Part shown: positions 8,818 through 17,997 of the stretch, one piece after another
Layout of the letters: each line of letters starts with the position of its first letter
Numbering within the stretch: the first letter of the stretch is position 1
Assembly (NCBI GenBank): GCA_902801325.1
Contig: CADCHQ010000010.1
Coordinates: 62,001-126,000, forward strand
DNA length: 64,000 bases
Direction: 5' to 3'
Source of the DNA: an uncultured Bacteroidales bacterium
GTDB taxonomy: Bacteria > Bacteroidota > Bacteroidia > Bacteroidales > Bacteroidaceae
The notes under the pieces: model-generated
What the model saw: the letters and a program-made list of their open reading frames with translations, nothing else
The model's database searches: none
What the model was told of the DNA's origin: nothing
Translations under genes and position numbers: made by a program

Positions 8818-8987
8818 TATCTTTGCCTAAAATGCGAAAATAAGATGCACCTCGGCATAAATAACGAAGAATCGTTTTGTTCTGCCCTCGGTTTTCATTA
8901 TCTTTGCTTCAGAAAGCGAAAATAAGATGCACCTCGGCATAAAAAACGATGAATCGTTTTGTTCTGCCCTCGGTTTTCATTATCTTT
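8818..8987 (+). repeat. Tandem duplicated promoter module of hpt (81-bp unit)
   Basis: Copies 8826-8906 and 8907-8987 are nearly identical. Each contains GATGCACCTCGGCA, a small hairpin (AACGA loop TCGTT), a -33 TTTG and CGGTTTTCATTATCTTTG. TATCTTTG occurs at 8818, 8899 and 8980, exactly 81 bp apart, so three -7 boxes precede hpt. The proximal pair is TTTG 8957-8960 and TATCTTTG 8980-8987 with 19 bp between. The flanks of the module recur at 44330-44494. Confidence 0.85.
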
Positions 8988-9006
8988 GCCCTAAAATAAC
9001 ACATAT

Positions 9007-9552
9007 ATGGACAAAATTATTCAGGTTAAGGACAAGAGATTTGCGGTTTCTATTCCGTCTGACCGTATTCAGGCAGAAGTGAAACGTGTGGCTGAACAAA
9101 TCAACAAGGAATATGAAGGGCAATCCCCCATATTCTTGGCAGTGTTGAATGGTTCTTTTGTTTTTGCAGCCGATTTATTGCGCGAAATTACTTTGCCTTG
9201 TGAGGTGTCGTTTGTTCGTTTAGCTTCGTATCAAGGCGTTAGCACAACGGGTACGATTCGCGAGATTATGGGACTTAACCTTGATATTACGGGTCGCCCC
9301 ATCATCATTGTTGAGGATATTGTCGATACGGGTCTTACGATGGCGCACATGCTTGAAACATTGAAGACACACAATCCTTCGAGCATCGACATTTGCACGC
9401 TCTTGCTGAAGCCTGGCAAGTTGCAAGTTGACCTCGATATTCGTTATTGTTGCCTCCAGATACCCAATGACTTCATCGTGGGCTATGGCCTCGATTATGA
9501 TGGATTCGGGAGAAACACGAAGGACATTTACACGTTGTGTGATGAAGGGTGA
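9007..9552 (+). CDS. hpt: Hypoxanthine phosphoribosyltransferase
   Basis: The 181-residue enzyme transfers phosphoribose from PRPP to hypoxanthine (and probably guanine) in purine salvage. It shows VLNGSFVFAADL, the PRPP-binding loop IIIVEDIVDTGLTM, and the late VGYGLDYDG segment of bacterial HPRTs. Length is normal. It heads a run with adk, obg and a YfiH-like gene, all plus strand with short gaps. Three serial promoter boxes lie upstream. Confidence 0.95.
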   Translation: MDKIIQVKDKRFAVSIPSDRIQAEVKRVAEQINKEYEGQSPIFLAVLNGSFVFAADLLREITLPCEVSFVRLASYQGVSTTGTIREIMGLNLDITGRPIIIVEDIVDTGLTMAHMLETLKTHNPSSIDICTLLLKPGKLQVDLDIRYCCLQIPNDFIVGYGLDYDGFGRNTKDIYTLCDEG

Positions 9553-9578
9553 AGGATTAAGAATTATAAAAATATAAT

Positions 9579-10151
9579 ATGAAAAACATCATTATCTTCG
9601 GTGCCCCTGGTAGTGGCAAGGGTACTTACAGCGACGAGATAGTAACTCGCTATGGTATGGGTCATATTTCTACTGGTGATGTGCTCCGTGCAGAAATAAA
9701 GCAGGAGTCTGAACTTGGTAAGATAGCACAGGGCTACATCAGCAATGGGCAGTTGATTCCTGATGAACTGATGATAGACATCTTGGCAAAGACATACGAC
9801 AGTCTGCCCACGGGTAAGGGCGTCATCTTCGATGGATTTCCCCGTACCATTGCTCAGGCCGAGGCTTTGAAGAAGATGCTGGCAGAGCGCAACCACGAAA
9901 TGGGTGTGATGATAGAACTGATTGTTGACGAGGAAACTCTGATGGAACGCTTGTTGCGCCGTGCACAGATTGAAGGTCGTGCTGATGACAATGAAGAGAC
10001 CATCAAGAAACGTTTTGCCGTATATCACAATCAGACCGAACCCCTCGCAGCATGGTTCGAGAAGGAAGGCATCCGTCATACCTTCACATGGGAAGGTAGT
10101 AAGGATCAGATGCTGGCAAACATCTTTGCCTTCCTCGATACATTGAAATAA
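9579..10151 (+). CDS. adk: Adenylate kinase
   Basis: The 190-residue protein interconverts AMP, ATP and ADP. Its N-terminus has the P-loop GAPGSGKGT (8-16), followed by HISTGDVLR (AMP binding), GVIFDGFPRT and the Arg-rich lid hinge RLLRRAQIEGR. The length fits the short-lid form without the zinc-type LID domain. It lies 26 bp after hpt and 15 bp before obg, so co-transcription is likely. Confidence 0.95.
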   Translation: MKNIIIFGAPGSGKGTYSDEIVTRYGMGHISTGDVLRAEIKQESELGKIAQGYISNGQLIPDELMIDILAKTYDSLPTGKGVIFDGFPRTIAQAEALKKMLAERNHEMGVMIELIVDEETLMERLLRRAQIEGRADDNEETIKKRFAVYHNQTEPLAAWFEKEGIRHTFTWEGSKDQMLANIFAFLDTLK

Positions 10152-10166
10152 GAGCGTTTATTGGGG

Positions 10167-11339
10167 ATGGAAAGCAACTTCGTAGATTACGTAAAGATAT
10201 GTTGCCGCTCTGGCAAGGGCGGACGAGGTTCTATGCACATGCATAGGGCTAAGTATGTTCCTAATGGTGGACCTGATGGTGGCGATGGAGGACGTGGTGG
10301 ACATATCTATCTGCGTGGGAATCACAACTATTGGACGTTGCTTCACCTGCGTTACGAACGTCATGTCTTTGCCGGACATGGTGGCAATGGAGGCAAAAGC
10401 CGAAGCACAGGTGCAGATGGACAAGACCGATATATCGATGTCCCTTGTGGAACCGTTGTCTATGATGCAGAGACGGGCGAATATATCTGCGACGTCAGTG
10501 AAGACGGACAGGTGGTAATGCTTTTGAAAGGTGGTCGTGGAGGTCTGGGTAACTGGAACTTCCGCACTTCTACCAATCAGGCACCGCGTTATGCCCAACC
10601 TGGTGAACCTATGCAAGAGCGTACCGTTATTCTCGAACTGAAACTTCTTGCTGATGTCGGTTTGGTAGGCTTCCCCAATGCAGGTAAGAGTACATTGCTT
10701 AGTTCGCTTAGTAGTGCTCGTCCCAAGATAGCCAACTATCCCTTTACCACGATGGAACCTTCGTTGGGTATCGTGGCCTATCGCGATAATCAGTCTTTCG
10801 TTATGGCTGATATCCCTGGCATCATCGAAGGTGCTTCGGAGGGGCGTGGCTTGGGTCTGCGTTTCTTGCGCCACATCGAACGCAACTCCTTACTTTTGTT
10901 TATGGTTCCTGGTGATACCGATGACATTCGCAAGGAGTATGAGATACTGCTCAACGAAGTTAAGACCTTCAATCCCGATATGCTCGACAAACAGCGTGTG
11001 CTTGCAATCACGAAGAGTGACCTTCTGGATGATGAACTCATAGAGATGCTTAGTCATGATCTTCCCGATGACCTCCCGCATGTCTTTATCTCTGCTGTCG
11101 CCAATCGTGGATTGACGGAACTGAAAGATATCCTCTGGGAAGCCTTGAATAGCGAAAGCAACAAGTTGCAGGCTATTACTCACGAAGAAAAGATTGTGCA
11201 TCGTAATAAGGATTTGAACTATCTGCAGCAGGAACTTGAGGATATGGGCGAGGACGAGGACATAGAATTCATCGATGAGGATGAGATTGAGGATGTAGAA
11301 GACCTCGACGACTTTGAATACGAAGATATTGACGAATGA
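10167..11339 (+). CDS. obg: GTPase Obg (ribosome assembly)
   Basis: The 390-residue protein has the glycine-rich Obg fold first (repeated GGxGGxGG-type segments, about 1-160), then the GTPase domain with GFPNAGKST (G1), DIPG (G3) and TKSD (G4). It ends with an unusually acidic C-terminal tail (about 335-390, mostly Asp and Glu). It acts in 50S maturation and stress control. I use the ATG at 10167; an in-frame TTG six bases earlier is less likely. The stop overlaps the next start (ATGA). Confidence 0.95.
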   Translation: MESNFVDYVKICCRSGKGGRGSMHMHRAKYVPNGGPDGGDGGRGGHIYLRGNHNYWTLLHLRYERHVFAGHGGNGGKSRSTGADGQDRYIDVPCGTVVYDAETGEYICDVSEDGQVVMLLKGGRGGLGNWNFRTSTNQAPRYAQPGEPMQERTVILELKLLADVGLVGFPNAGKSTLLSSLSSARPKIANYPFTTMEPSLGIVAYRDNQSFVMADIPGIIEGASEGRGLGLRFLRHIERNSLLLFMVPGDTDDIRKEYEILLNEVKTFNPDMLDKQRVLAITKSDLLDDELIEMLSHDLPDDLPHVFISAVANRGLTELKDILWEALNSESNKLQAITHEEKIVHRNKDLNYLQQELEDMGEDEDIEFIDEDEIEDVEDLDDFEYEDIDE

Positions 11340-11974
11340 ACCTCTTGAGATATGATACTCCCGATGGAATCGCGGCTTTTACAACAGGCCGCGATTGCTG
11401 TGTCGAGGCTTTAGGACTTCAGACTAGTGCCTTGGCTTTGCCTCGTCAGACTCATTCTGATCATGTCTTATGGATGCGGGAAGCAGGTCGACCAGAGGAC
11501 ACCGATGCAGTCATTACCGATGTTCCTGGATTGTGCGTCTGTGTGAAGACTGCCGATTGTATTCCCGTCCTGCTTTATGATCGGAAATGCCGAGTTGTTG
11601 CTGCAGCCCATGCCGGATGGCGGGGAACGGTATCTCGTATTGTTAGCAAGACTATTGCAGAGATGGGTGTTTCTCCGTCGGACCTTTCTGCCATCATCGG
11701 GCCTGGTATTTCGTTAGAAGCCTTTGAAGTGGGCGATGAGGTGTATGAACGATTCCGTGAGGCGGATTTCCCAATGGGAAGGATAGCTGTTCGTAAGGCC
11801 AAATGGCACATCGATTTGTGGCAAGCCAATCGTTGGTTACTCGAGGAAGCCGGTGTGCATGATATTCAGGTGGCAGGCATTTGCACATATAACAATTCCG
11901 CCCAGTTCTATAGCGCTCGTCGTGAGGGTATAGATACCGGACGGAATATGAATGGGATTCTTTTAAAAGCTTAA
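11336..11974 (+). CDS. pgeF: YfiH/laccase-domain protein (purine nucleoside phosphorylase type)
   Basis: The 212-residue protein has the conserved metal-site motifs of the multicopper polyphenol oxidase-like YfiH family: [19 protein letters not shown] and [10 protein letters not shown]. Characterised members act on purine nucleosides or process peptidoglycan precursors. It is shorter than the usual 240-270 residues because the N-terminus is trimmed, but the active-site segments are complete. It overlaps obg by 4 bp and so belongs to the hpt-adk-obg transcript. Confidence 0.85.
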   Translation: MNLLRYDTPDGIAAFTTGRDCCVEALGLQTSALALPRQTHSDHVLWMREAGRPEDTDAVITDVPGLCVCVKTADCIPVLLYDRKCRVVAAAHAGWRGTVSRIVSKTIAEMGVSPSDLSAIIGPGISLEAFEVGDEVYERFREADFPMGRIAVRKAKWHIDLWQANRWLLEEAGVHDIQVAGICTYNNSAQFYSARREGIDTGRNMNGILLKA

Positions 11975-12052
11975 CGCTGTCGCTTAGATGAAAGGCTAAA
12001 TATTACTTTAGCCATTAACCCTTAACCTTTCACCCTTCATCCTTAATCTTCC

Positions 12053-12262
12053 TTACTTATGCCGATTGGCACGTGCCTTGCGGATGTCGGCCTTTTTCTT
12101 TGCCGAACCACTGCCATGAGCTCCCGTTACATATTGCTTTTTCTTCGCTTTTGAACGGACTTTGCCACCGGCGTTGGAGGTCTCCTTCTTCGTACCTCCA
12201 CCGCGGAATGTGATTCCGTTTTGGATAACGATATCAATGTCGTCGCCTGCAAACTTGTTCAT
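12053..12262 (-). CDS. Small basic hypothetical protein
   Basis: This 69-residue open frame is rich in Lys, Arg and Gly, with a basic C-terminal half (KKKADIRKARANRHK) suggestive of nucleic-acid binding. It lies 41 bp downstream of the AICAR transformylase gene on the same strand and before a convergent gene, a normal position for a last operon gene. I do not recognise a family. Support is codon-like composition and position only. Confidence 0.45.
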   Translation of the reverse strand: MNKFAGDDIDIVIQNGITFRGGGTKKETSNAGGKVRSKAKKKQYVTGAHGSGSAKKKADIRKARANRHK

Positions 12263-12303
12263 GGCTTTGTGCTTTAGGGATATTAAGGACGTTGAGTCAA
12301 TTA

Positions 12304-13485
12304 TTAATGATGGAACAGACGTACACCAGTGAAGGCCATAGCGATGCCGTACTTGTCACAGGTCTCGATGACATGATCGTCGCGAACCGAACCTCCAGCT
12401 TGAGCTACGTAGCGTACGCCACTCTTGTGAGCACGTTCGATGTTGTCGCCAAAGGGGAAGAATGCATCGCTACCCAGACTCACGTCAGTGTTCTGTGCAA
12501 GCCATTCGCGTTTCTCTTGTTCTGTCAAAGGTTCAGGGCGCTCTGTGAAGAACTTCTGCCATTCGCCTTCACGTAATACATCTTCGAATTCAGGACCGAT
12601 GTAGATGTCGATGGTGTTGTCGCGGTCGGCTCTTCTGATGCCAGGCACAAAGGGCAATGCCATCACTCTCGGATGTTGTCTAAGCCACCATATATCGGCC
12701 TTCTGTCCTGCCAATCGTGTGCAGTGGATGCGGCTCTGCTGTCCTGCACCAATACCGATGGCTTGTCCGTCTTTGACATAGCACACTGAATTCGACTGGG
12801 TGTACTTCAGTGTGATAAGGGCAATCATCAGGTCGCGCTTGGCTTCAGGAGTGAACTCCTTATTTTGTGTGGGAATGTTCTCGAATAGGGCAGGGTCGGC
12901 AAGGTCTATTTCATTGCGTCCCTGTTCGAAGGTGATACCGAACACTTGTTTCCGTTCGATGGGAGCAGGACGATAAGCTGGGTCGATTTGAATCACGCAA
13001 TATGTTCCCTTGCGCTTATTCTTCAGAACTTCTAGGGCCTCTGGCGTGTAGTCAGGAGCAATGATCCCGTCCGATACCTCACGGTTGATGAGGCGAGCTG
13101 TCGCTTCATCACAAGTGTCTGAAAGTGCAATGAAGTCACCATATGAACTCATGCGATCGGCGCCTCTTGCACGGGCATAAGCACAAGCAATAGGTGTCAG
13201 TGGCAGGGGAGCGTCGTCGACAAAGTAAATCTTCTTCAGCGTGTCGCTTAGCGGGAGTCCAACAGCTGCACCAGCGGGACTAACATGCTTAAACGATGCA
13301 GCAGCAGGCAGACCTGTTGCAGCCTTCAGTTCCTTCACCAATTGCCAAGAGTTCAGCGCATCCAGTAGGTTGATGTAGCCAGGTCGGCCGTTCAATACTG
13401 TGATGGGTAACTCGCCCTCTTCCATAAAGATGCGTGAGGGCTTCTGATTCGGGTTGCACCCGTACTTCAGCGATAATTCCTTCAT
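12304..13485 (-). CDS. purH: Stand-alone AICAR transformylase (phosphoribosylaminoimidazolecarboxamide formyltransferase)
   Basis: The 393-residue protein matches the AICAR transformylase domain of PurH, the penultimate step of purine synthesis (10-formyl-THF donor). It carries the catalytic Lys-His in SFKHVSPAGAAVG near residue 65-77, RYGxNPxQ-like KYGCNPNQ at the start, and GIGAGQQSRIHC late in the protein. The IMP cyclohydrolase domain that precedes it in normal bifunctional PurH (about 200 residues) is absent, and the sequence upstream is non-coding. The partner cyclohydrolase must be encoded elsewhere. Confidence 0.9.
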   Translation of the reverse strand: MKELSLKYGCNPNQKPSRIFMEEGELPITVLNGRPGYINLLDALNSWQLVKELKAATGLPAAASFKHVSPAGAAVGLPLSDTLKKIYFVDDAPLPLTPIACAYARARGADRMSSYGDFIALSDTCDEATARLINREVSDGIIAPDYTPEALEVLKNKRKGTYCVIQIDPAYRPAPIERKQVFGITFEQGRNEIDLADPALFENIPTQNKEFTPEAKRDLMIALITLKYTQSNSVCYVKDGQAIGIGAGQQSRIHCTRLAGQKADIWWLRQHPRVMALPFVPGIRRADRDNTIDIYIGPEFEDVLREGEWQKFFTERPEPLTEQEKREWLAQNTDVSLGSDAFFPFGDNIERAHKSGVRYVAQAGGSVRDDHVIETCDKYGIAMAFTGVRLFHH

Positions 13486-13696
13486 AATCAGTTTATAATT
13501 AAATAATTCATAATTCTCGTTGCAAAATCCCTAATACATTCTACTATAAGGCTGTAGGCTTAATTGTGAATTGTGCATTGTGAATTATGAATTAAAGATG
13601 TGGAGCCGGAGGGGATTGCGCTCGGCTTTGCCGCTTGCGTAGCGCAGTGGAGCAAGAACCCTCACGAGGGTGAACACCCCAACGGCGTAATGTTAG
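13486..13696. other. Intergenic region with word repeats and a partial tmRNA 3' copy
   Basis: It contains AATTGTGAATT-type words (13563-13594), then a 19-bp exact copy of the ssrA 3' end (13600-13618) and a solo repeat-element hairpin (13619-13657). No gene is seen. Confidence 0.6.
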
Positions 13697-13714
13697 TGGA
13701 GCCGGAGGGGATTG
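13600..13714. repeat. 19-bp direct repeat at the 3' end of ssrA
   Basis: GTGGAGCCGGAGGGGATTG occurs at 13600-13618 and again at 13696-13714. The second copy is the acceptor/T-arm end of ssrA. The 77 bp between them contains the solo MITE-end motif (13619-13657). This could be an attachment-site scar or a duplication made when the small insert arrived. Confidence 0.7.
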
Positions 13715-14097
13715 AACCCTCGTCCAAACAGGGAAGTCCTGAGCTTTCTACACGCTTATCTTGGTCTTCATTTTCGTGCGTTAGCAAGACCCAAGCCACC
13801 AACCAACGCCTTATCCTCTAAGATTTAATCGCGAGTGCGAGGCCACTCATCGACGATCCCCGATTTTGCTGTGCCACTTTATCAGAGCGCTTCAGGGCGT
13901 TAGCCTCTGAGTGACATCTCGTCGCAGCACCTGGTGCCGCGATTAAGCCAAGAATCTACTATACTTCGATTAGGCAGCGAGAGCGTAGTTGTTTTCGCCA
14001 GTTAATTGTCTGATAGTCATTGATTAAAGAGAGCGGCCACCAACTCTCTGCGTGCTTACCGAGCACCCCATCCTGCTGTCAAATCCATGTCGACCCC
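13697..14097 (-). ncRNA. ssrA: Transfer-messenger RNA
   Basis: On the minus strand a tRNA-like 5' end (GGGGTCGAC) pairs with the 3' end CGGCTCC, leaving A as discriminator; CCA is not encoded. The T arm carries GGTTCAATCCC. The tag reading frame at 13999-13970 encodes GENNYALAA and ends in TAA, with pseudoknot-forming sequence downstream. It rescues stalled ribosomes and marks the peptide for proteolysis. Confidence 0.97.
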
Positions 14098-14112
14098 AGA
14101 TGTAAGTGGCTG

Positions 14113-14144
14113 CGAAGTTATGAAATTTTTCTGAATTGACCAAA
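14113..14144 (-). promoter_or_regulatory. ssrA promoter
   Basis: Minus-strand TTTG (14144-14141), 20 bp, then TAACTTCG (14120-14113). It is one base off the TAnnTTTG consensus and lies 16 bp before the mature 5' end. Confidence 0.55.
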
Positions 14145-14825
14145 CAATAGACGAGAAGATTGTAAATCTTCGTTCATTATTTCCGAGTCAAGTATTCGAC
14201 TAATTTGTACCATAGGTGCTCCGCTGGAAGGCCTTAGGTCTTCCGTCCGAACGCCTTAGGTCTTTCGCCGGAGCGCCTAAGGTTTTCAAGGACATCACCT
14301 TTGGTCCTACCTCCAAATGCCTATGTTCTTTTGATATTACACCTAATTGCTCTTCTGTAAAGACGTACATCTTACAGTGATAAGATGTACATCTTACACA
14401 TGAAAGATGTACGTCTTTCATATAAAAGACCTAAGTCTTATATAGAAAACGTCTAAGGCTTATGGCGAAAGGTATAATAGGACATGTGCCTTAGCTTATA
14501 CAAGCATGCGACCAAGGTTGCTCAAGTATCGCGTCAAGGTTGTCCATGTATGGGTCTGAAGTTGTACAACCTTGAAGCCAAGATTCCCCAACCTGTAAAC
14601 GATGGTGGTATGTTCTCACCATATTAAAATACGGCCTATCTGTGTACAATGGAATACATAAAAAAGCATTTAATTGAAAAAAATAGGCAATAGACTAAAA
14701 TATTTACACCTTTTCACAATAAATCAGACATTGTGGAGTTATATTATATATAATATAGTTGAAGTAAAACGTTTTTAAACATATTGAACCGAGTGATACC
14801 TTCTGATAATAAGTTTGTTGATGGT
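14145..14825. other. Long intergenic region dominated by a 22-bp-period array
   Basis: No gene is seen. The array at 14209-14599 fills most of the region. Near the end is an 18-bp perfect AT palindrome (14740-14757) about 70 bp before the capsule operon, possibly part of its control region. A clean TAnnTTTG promoter for the operon was not found here. Confidence 0.55.
14209..14599. repeat. Array of degenerate near-palindromic words with exact 22-bp period
   Basis: Twelve words start at 14209, 14231, 14253, 14275, 14297, 14319, 14341, 14363, 14385, 14407, 14429 and 14451, every one 22 bp apart. After a phase slip, four more (CCAAGGTT-like) start at 14512, 14534, 14556 and 14578. The word drifts along the array, for example GCCTTAGGTCTT, ATGTACATCTT and ACCTAAGTCTT, while the period does not. 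Adjacent unit ends (AAG) make many words palindromic, such as AAGATGTACATCTT. Confidence 0.85.
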
Positions 14826-15419
14826 ATGAACTTTGCCGAACGACTGGTTAAAAGGACGTTCGACATCGTTGCATCTTTTTGTGGAATGATAGTCTTATCT
14901 CCCGTTTATCTTTACGTCTATTTCCGCCTTCATCAGCAGGCCGACGGACCTGTTATCTTCCGTCAGGAACGCATAGGGCGGGGTGGGCGTCCATTCGATA
15001 TCTTGAAGTATAGAACGATGCGCATGGACAGTGAGTCGGATGGTGTGCCTCAACTGGCAGAGAAGAGCGATGACAGACTGACCCCTGTGGGCAAGTTCCT
15101 GCGTGAGCATCATCTTGATGAACTTCCTCAGTTATGGAATGTCTTTGTAGGCGACATGTCGTTTGTCGGTCCGAGACCCGAACGTCAGTACTTCATCAAC
15201 CAGATTATGAAAGAGAACTCTGATTACGAATATCTGTACCAAATCAGACCAGGCATTACCTCTATGGCTACTATTTACAACGGATACACAGACACCATGG
15301 AGAAGATGCTCATTCGTCTGCAAATGGATTTAGAGTACCTGCAAAAGCGTAGCCTTTGGCTTGACTTGAGGATATTGCTTACTACAGTAAGACTCATTGG
15401 ATATGGAAAGAAAATCTAG
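14826..15419 (+). CDS. Priming sugar-phosphate transferase (WcaJ-type, short form)
   Basis: This has the polyisoprenyl-phosphate hexose-1-phosphate transferase fold without the N-terminal membrane bundle: one re-entrant/TM helix (about 15-35), then IFRQERIGRGGRPFDILKYRTM, the catalytic-site region REHHLDELPQLWNVFVGDMSFVGPRPE, and IRPGITS. It attaches the first sugar phosphate to undecaprenyl phosphate at the inner membrane. I take the ATG at 14826 (197 aa), where the family's usual N-terminus begins; TTG at 14784 is an in-frame alternative. It opens a long capsule/EPS operon. A second priming enzyme lies at 32579. Confidence 0.85.
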   Translation: MNFAERLVKRTFDIVASFCGMIVLSPVYLYVYFRLHQQADGPVIFRQERIGRGGRPFDILKYRTMRMDSESDGVPQLAEKSDDRLTPVGKFLREHHLDELPQLWNVFVGDMSFVGPRPERQYFINQIMKENSDYEYLYQIRPGITSMATIYNGYTDTMEKMLIRLQMDLEYLQKRSLWLDLRILLTTVRLIGYGKKI

Positions 15420-15423
15420 TATT

Positions 15424-17979
15424 ATGCGAAAATATCTTGTAATGATGGCGCTTTTGATAAGCGCCGCTTGTGTTTATGGACAGTCATTGTCCGACGAGGA
15501 TGTTATCCAGTTTGTGCAAAAAGAACAAGCTGCTGGTACGAATCAAGAGAATATTGTTCAGAAACTGTTGCGTAAAGGTGTAACTCCCGAGCAGTTGCGT
15601 CGCATTCGTAAGAAGGTTGAGGCCGAGCAGAACCAACTTGGTGCTGTGGACCTGACTGGCAAGAACAAAAAACAGACGACCAACCGCTTGCGTACCAACA
15701 AGGAAAAGGCAGAGGACCTTTATCGCCAGCAGAATGGATATATGGTGCGTTCTCAGCGTGAGAAGGATGAACAGCGCTTATTGACTCGTAAAGATCGTCA
15801 AGAGGCGTTGGATGAGGAGATTGGTTTCATGGACATCGACTCACTCATCTATTACCAAAATATGTTTGGTCGTGAGGATGAGAACCAAGTCTTTGGACGC
15901 AATATCTTTAACAATCAGTACCTTACTTTTGAGCCAAATCAAAATATGGCCACACCGGCCAACTATCGACTGGGACCTGGCGACAATGTTATTATCGACG
16001 TATGGGGTGCCAGTCAGGAAACTTTTGAAGGTGTGATTTCACCCGACGGTGTTGTTGTAATCGAAGGTGTTGGTCCATTGAAGTTGGGTGGATTAAGCGT
16101 GTCTCAGGCCACGCAACAGGTTCGAAGCCGTTTGGGACAGTTCTATTCAGGTTGTAGTTTCAATCTGGCAGTGGGCGAGACACGAAGCATTCAGGTGCAG
16201 GTGATAGGTGAAGTTCGTATGCCTGGTACTTATACGCTGAGCAGTCTCTCCAGCGCCTTCAATGCTTTGTATGCAGCTGGTGGTATCAGCGACATCGGTA
16301 CTTTGCGTAACATTAAGGTTTATCGCGGTGGACGTCAGATAGCCACAATTGACGTTTATGACTATCTGCTGAATGGCAATGTGAAGGGTGATGTTCGTCT
16401 GCAGGACAACGATGTCATTTCGGTTGATCCCTATGAGTGCCTCGTCAACGTTCGCGGTAAGGTTAAGCGTCCTATGTTCTATGAGATGAAATCGTCGGAG
16501 AGCGTGTTGCAAGTGATTCGCAATGCCGGTGGATTCGCAGGTGATGCTTTCACGAAGAATGTACGTCTGACCCGTAAATCGGGCAATGAATACAGCATGC
16601 ACACCGTGGATGAGTTCAAGATGTCGAGCTTCACTTTGAAGGATGGAGACAGCATCTTCGTAGATAGTGTACTTGCCCGCTTTAGTAATATGGTAGAAGT
16701 ACGCGGAGCTGTGAAGCATGCTGGCCAGTTTGAACTAGGAGGCGAAGTGCAGACTGTGAAAGGCCTTCTTCAAGTGGCCGACGGATTGCGAGAAGACGCT
16801 TTCCAAAGTCGTGCTGTGATGCATCGTGAGAAGGATGACTTAACACTGGAAATGATTTCGGTTGACATTGAGGGCATTCTCGACGGAAGCGTTGCCGACA
16901 TCCCCTTGAAGAAAGGTGACGTCCTATTTGTTCCCAGCACAATTGACATGAAAGGTGAACAAACATTGTCCATCTCTGGCGAGGTGCTATACCCCGGTGA
17001 ATATCAGTATGCCGAGAATACGACGGTAGAGGATCTTATCCTGATGGCAGGCGGTTTGACTCCTGCGGCTTCTATGGCTAAGGTCGATGTGTATCGTCGT
17101 GTACAAAACTTTAATGCCAAGGAATCGACTGAGGTAAGTGCCGAGGTGTTTAGCGTTGCTTTGAACGATGGTTTGCGTTCGTCGGACAGCACTTGCGTTC
17201 TGATGCCTTTCGACGTTGTGGTAGTTCGTAAAAGTCCTGCATATAACGAACAACAGACGGTGCACATCGAAGGTTGTGTGAACTTCGAAGGCGACTATGC
17301 CATGAGTACAAAGAATTTCCGCCTCTCCGATTTGGTTAAGGCTGCTGGTGGACTTACCAACTTAGGCTATGCCAAGGGTGCGCGACTGACGCGCCAAATG
17401 ACGGAGGAAGAAAAGATTCAGCGCGAGAACTCGCTGCGTGCCGCCCAGATACAGATGTACGAGGAAGCCATGCAGAGCGAGAAACGCTACGACATGGCTC
17501 AGGCCGACTCCCTGATGTCGCTGAAACTTGACATGGGTGAGACCTATCCCCTGAGCATCAACCTGCAAGAGGCCATCGACAACCCCGGCAGTCCTGCCGA
17601 CATCGTCCTGCGCGAGGGCGACCTGCTCACCATCCCGCAGTACTCGAACACGGTGAAGGTAAGTGGCGAGGTGCTCTATCCTGTCAGCATGGGCTACATG
17701 AAGAACAAGCCCCTGAAGTACTACATCAAGCGTGCCGGAGGCTATGGATCCCGTGCCAACAAGAAGGGAGCCTATGCCATCTACATGAACGGCTCGGCAG
17801 AGAAAATCAATCGACACTCGTGGGGTCACAAGGACATTGAGCCGGGTTGCGAAATCGTGATTCCGACCAAAAAGCAGAAGAACCGCATGACGACGGGCGA
17901 GGTTATGGCCATCTCAAGTGGTGGCGCTTCGTTGGCAAGCGTAGTTGTGGCCTTGATAAGTATTTTGAAGAAGAACTAA
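15424..17979 (+). CDS. Large SLBB-domain polysaccharide export protein (Wza family)
   Basis: The 851-residue product starts with a signal peptide (MRKYLVMMALLISAACVYGQ). A charged, coiled linker (about 80-150) precedes the Poly_export domain (YRLGPGDNVIIDVWGASQE, near 180). Several SLBB-type beta-grasp repeats follow, each marked by IxGEVxxPGxY-like strands, and there is a hydrophobic C-terminal stretch (SLASVVVALISILKK). It should form the outer-membrane/periplasmic channel for the polymer. I start at 15424, 4 bp after the previous stop, because the signal peptide begins there; an ATG at 15397 would only add a charged extension. Confidence 0.9.
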   Translation: MRKYLVMMALLISAACVYGQSLSDEDVIQFVQKEQAAGTNQENIVQKLLRKGVTPEQLRRIRKKVEAEQNQLGAVDLTGKNKKQTTNRLRTNKEKAEDLYRQQNGYMVRSQREKDEQRLLTRKDRQEALDEEIGFMDIDSLIYYQNMFGREDENQVFGRNIFNNQYLTFEPNQNMATPANYRLGPGDNVIIDVWGASQETFEGVISPDGVVVIEGVGPLKLGGLSVSQATQQVRSRLGQFYSGCSFNLAVGETRSIQVQVIGEVRMPGTYTLSSLSSAFNALYAAGGISDIGTLRNIKVYRGGRQIATIDVYDYLLNGNVKGDVRLQDNDVISVDPYECLVNVRGKVKRPMFYEMKSSESVLQVIRNAGGFAGDAFTKNVRLTRKSGNEYSMHTVDEFKMSSFTLKDGDSIFVDSVLARFSNMVEVRGAVKHAGQFELGGEVQTVKGLLQVADGLREDAFQSRAVMHREKDDLTLEMISVDIEGILDGSVADIPLKKGDVLFVPSTIDMKGEQTLSISGEVLYPGEYQYAENTTVEDLILMAGGLTPAASMAKVDVYRRVQNFNAKESTEVSAEVFSVALNDGLRSSDSTCVLMPFDVVVVRKSPAYNEQQTVHIEGCVNFEGDYAMSTKNFRLSDLVKAAGGLTNLGYAKGARLTRQMTEEEKIQRENSLRAAQIQMYEEAMQSEKRYDMAQADSLMSLKLDMGETYPLSINLQEAIDNPGSPADIVLREGDLLTIPQYSNTVKVSGEVLYPVSMGYMKNKPLKYYIKRAGGYGSRANKKGAYAIYMNGSAEKINRHSWGHKDIEPGCEIVIPTKKQKNRMTTGEVMAISSGGASLASVVVALISILKKN

Positions 17980-17997
17980 CTTAAGGGAGGTCTTGTC

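Noticed and set aside
13600..13821. Plus-strand open frame across the ssrA 3' region
   Set aside because: It is the complement of tmRNA and of a repeat element and is not protein coding.
14209..14599. Possible CRISPR array
   Set aside because: The period is 22 bp with no constant repeat separated by unique 30-bp spacers, and no cas genes are present.
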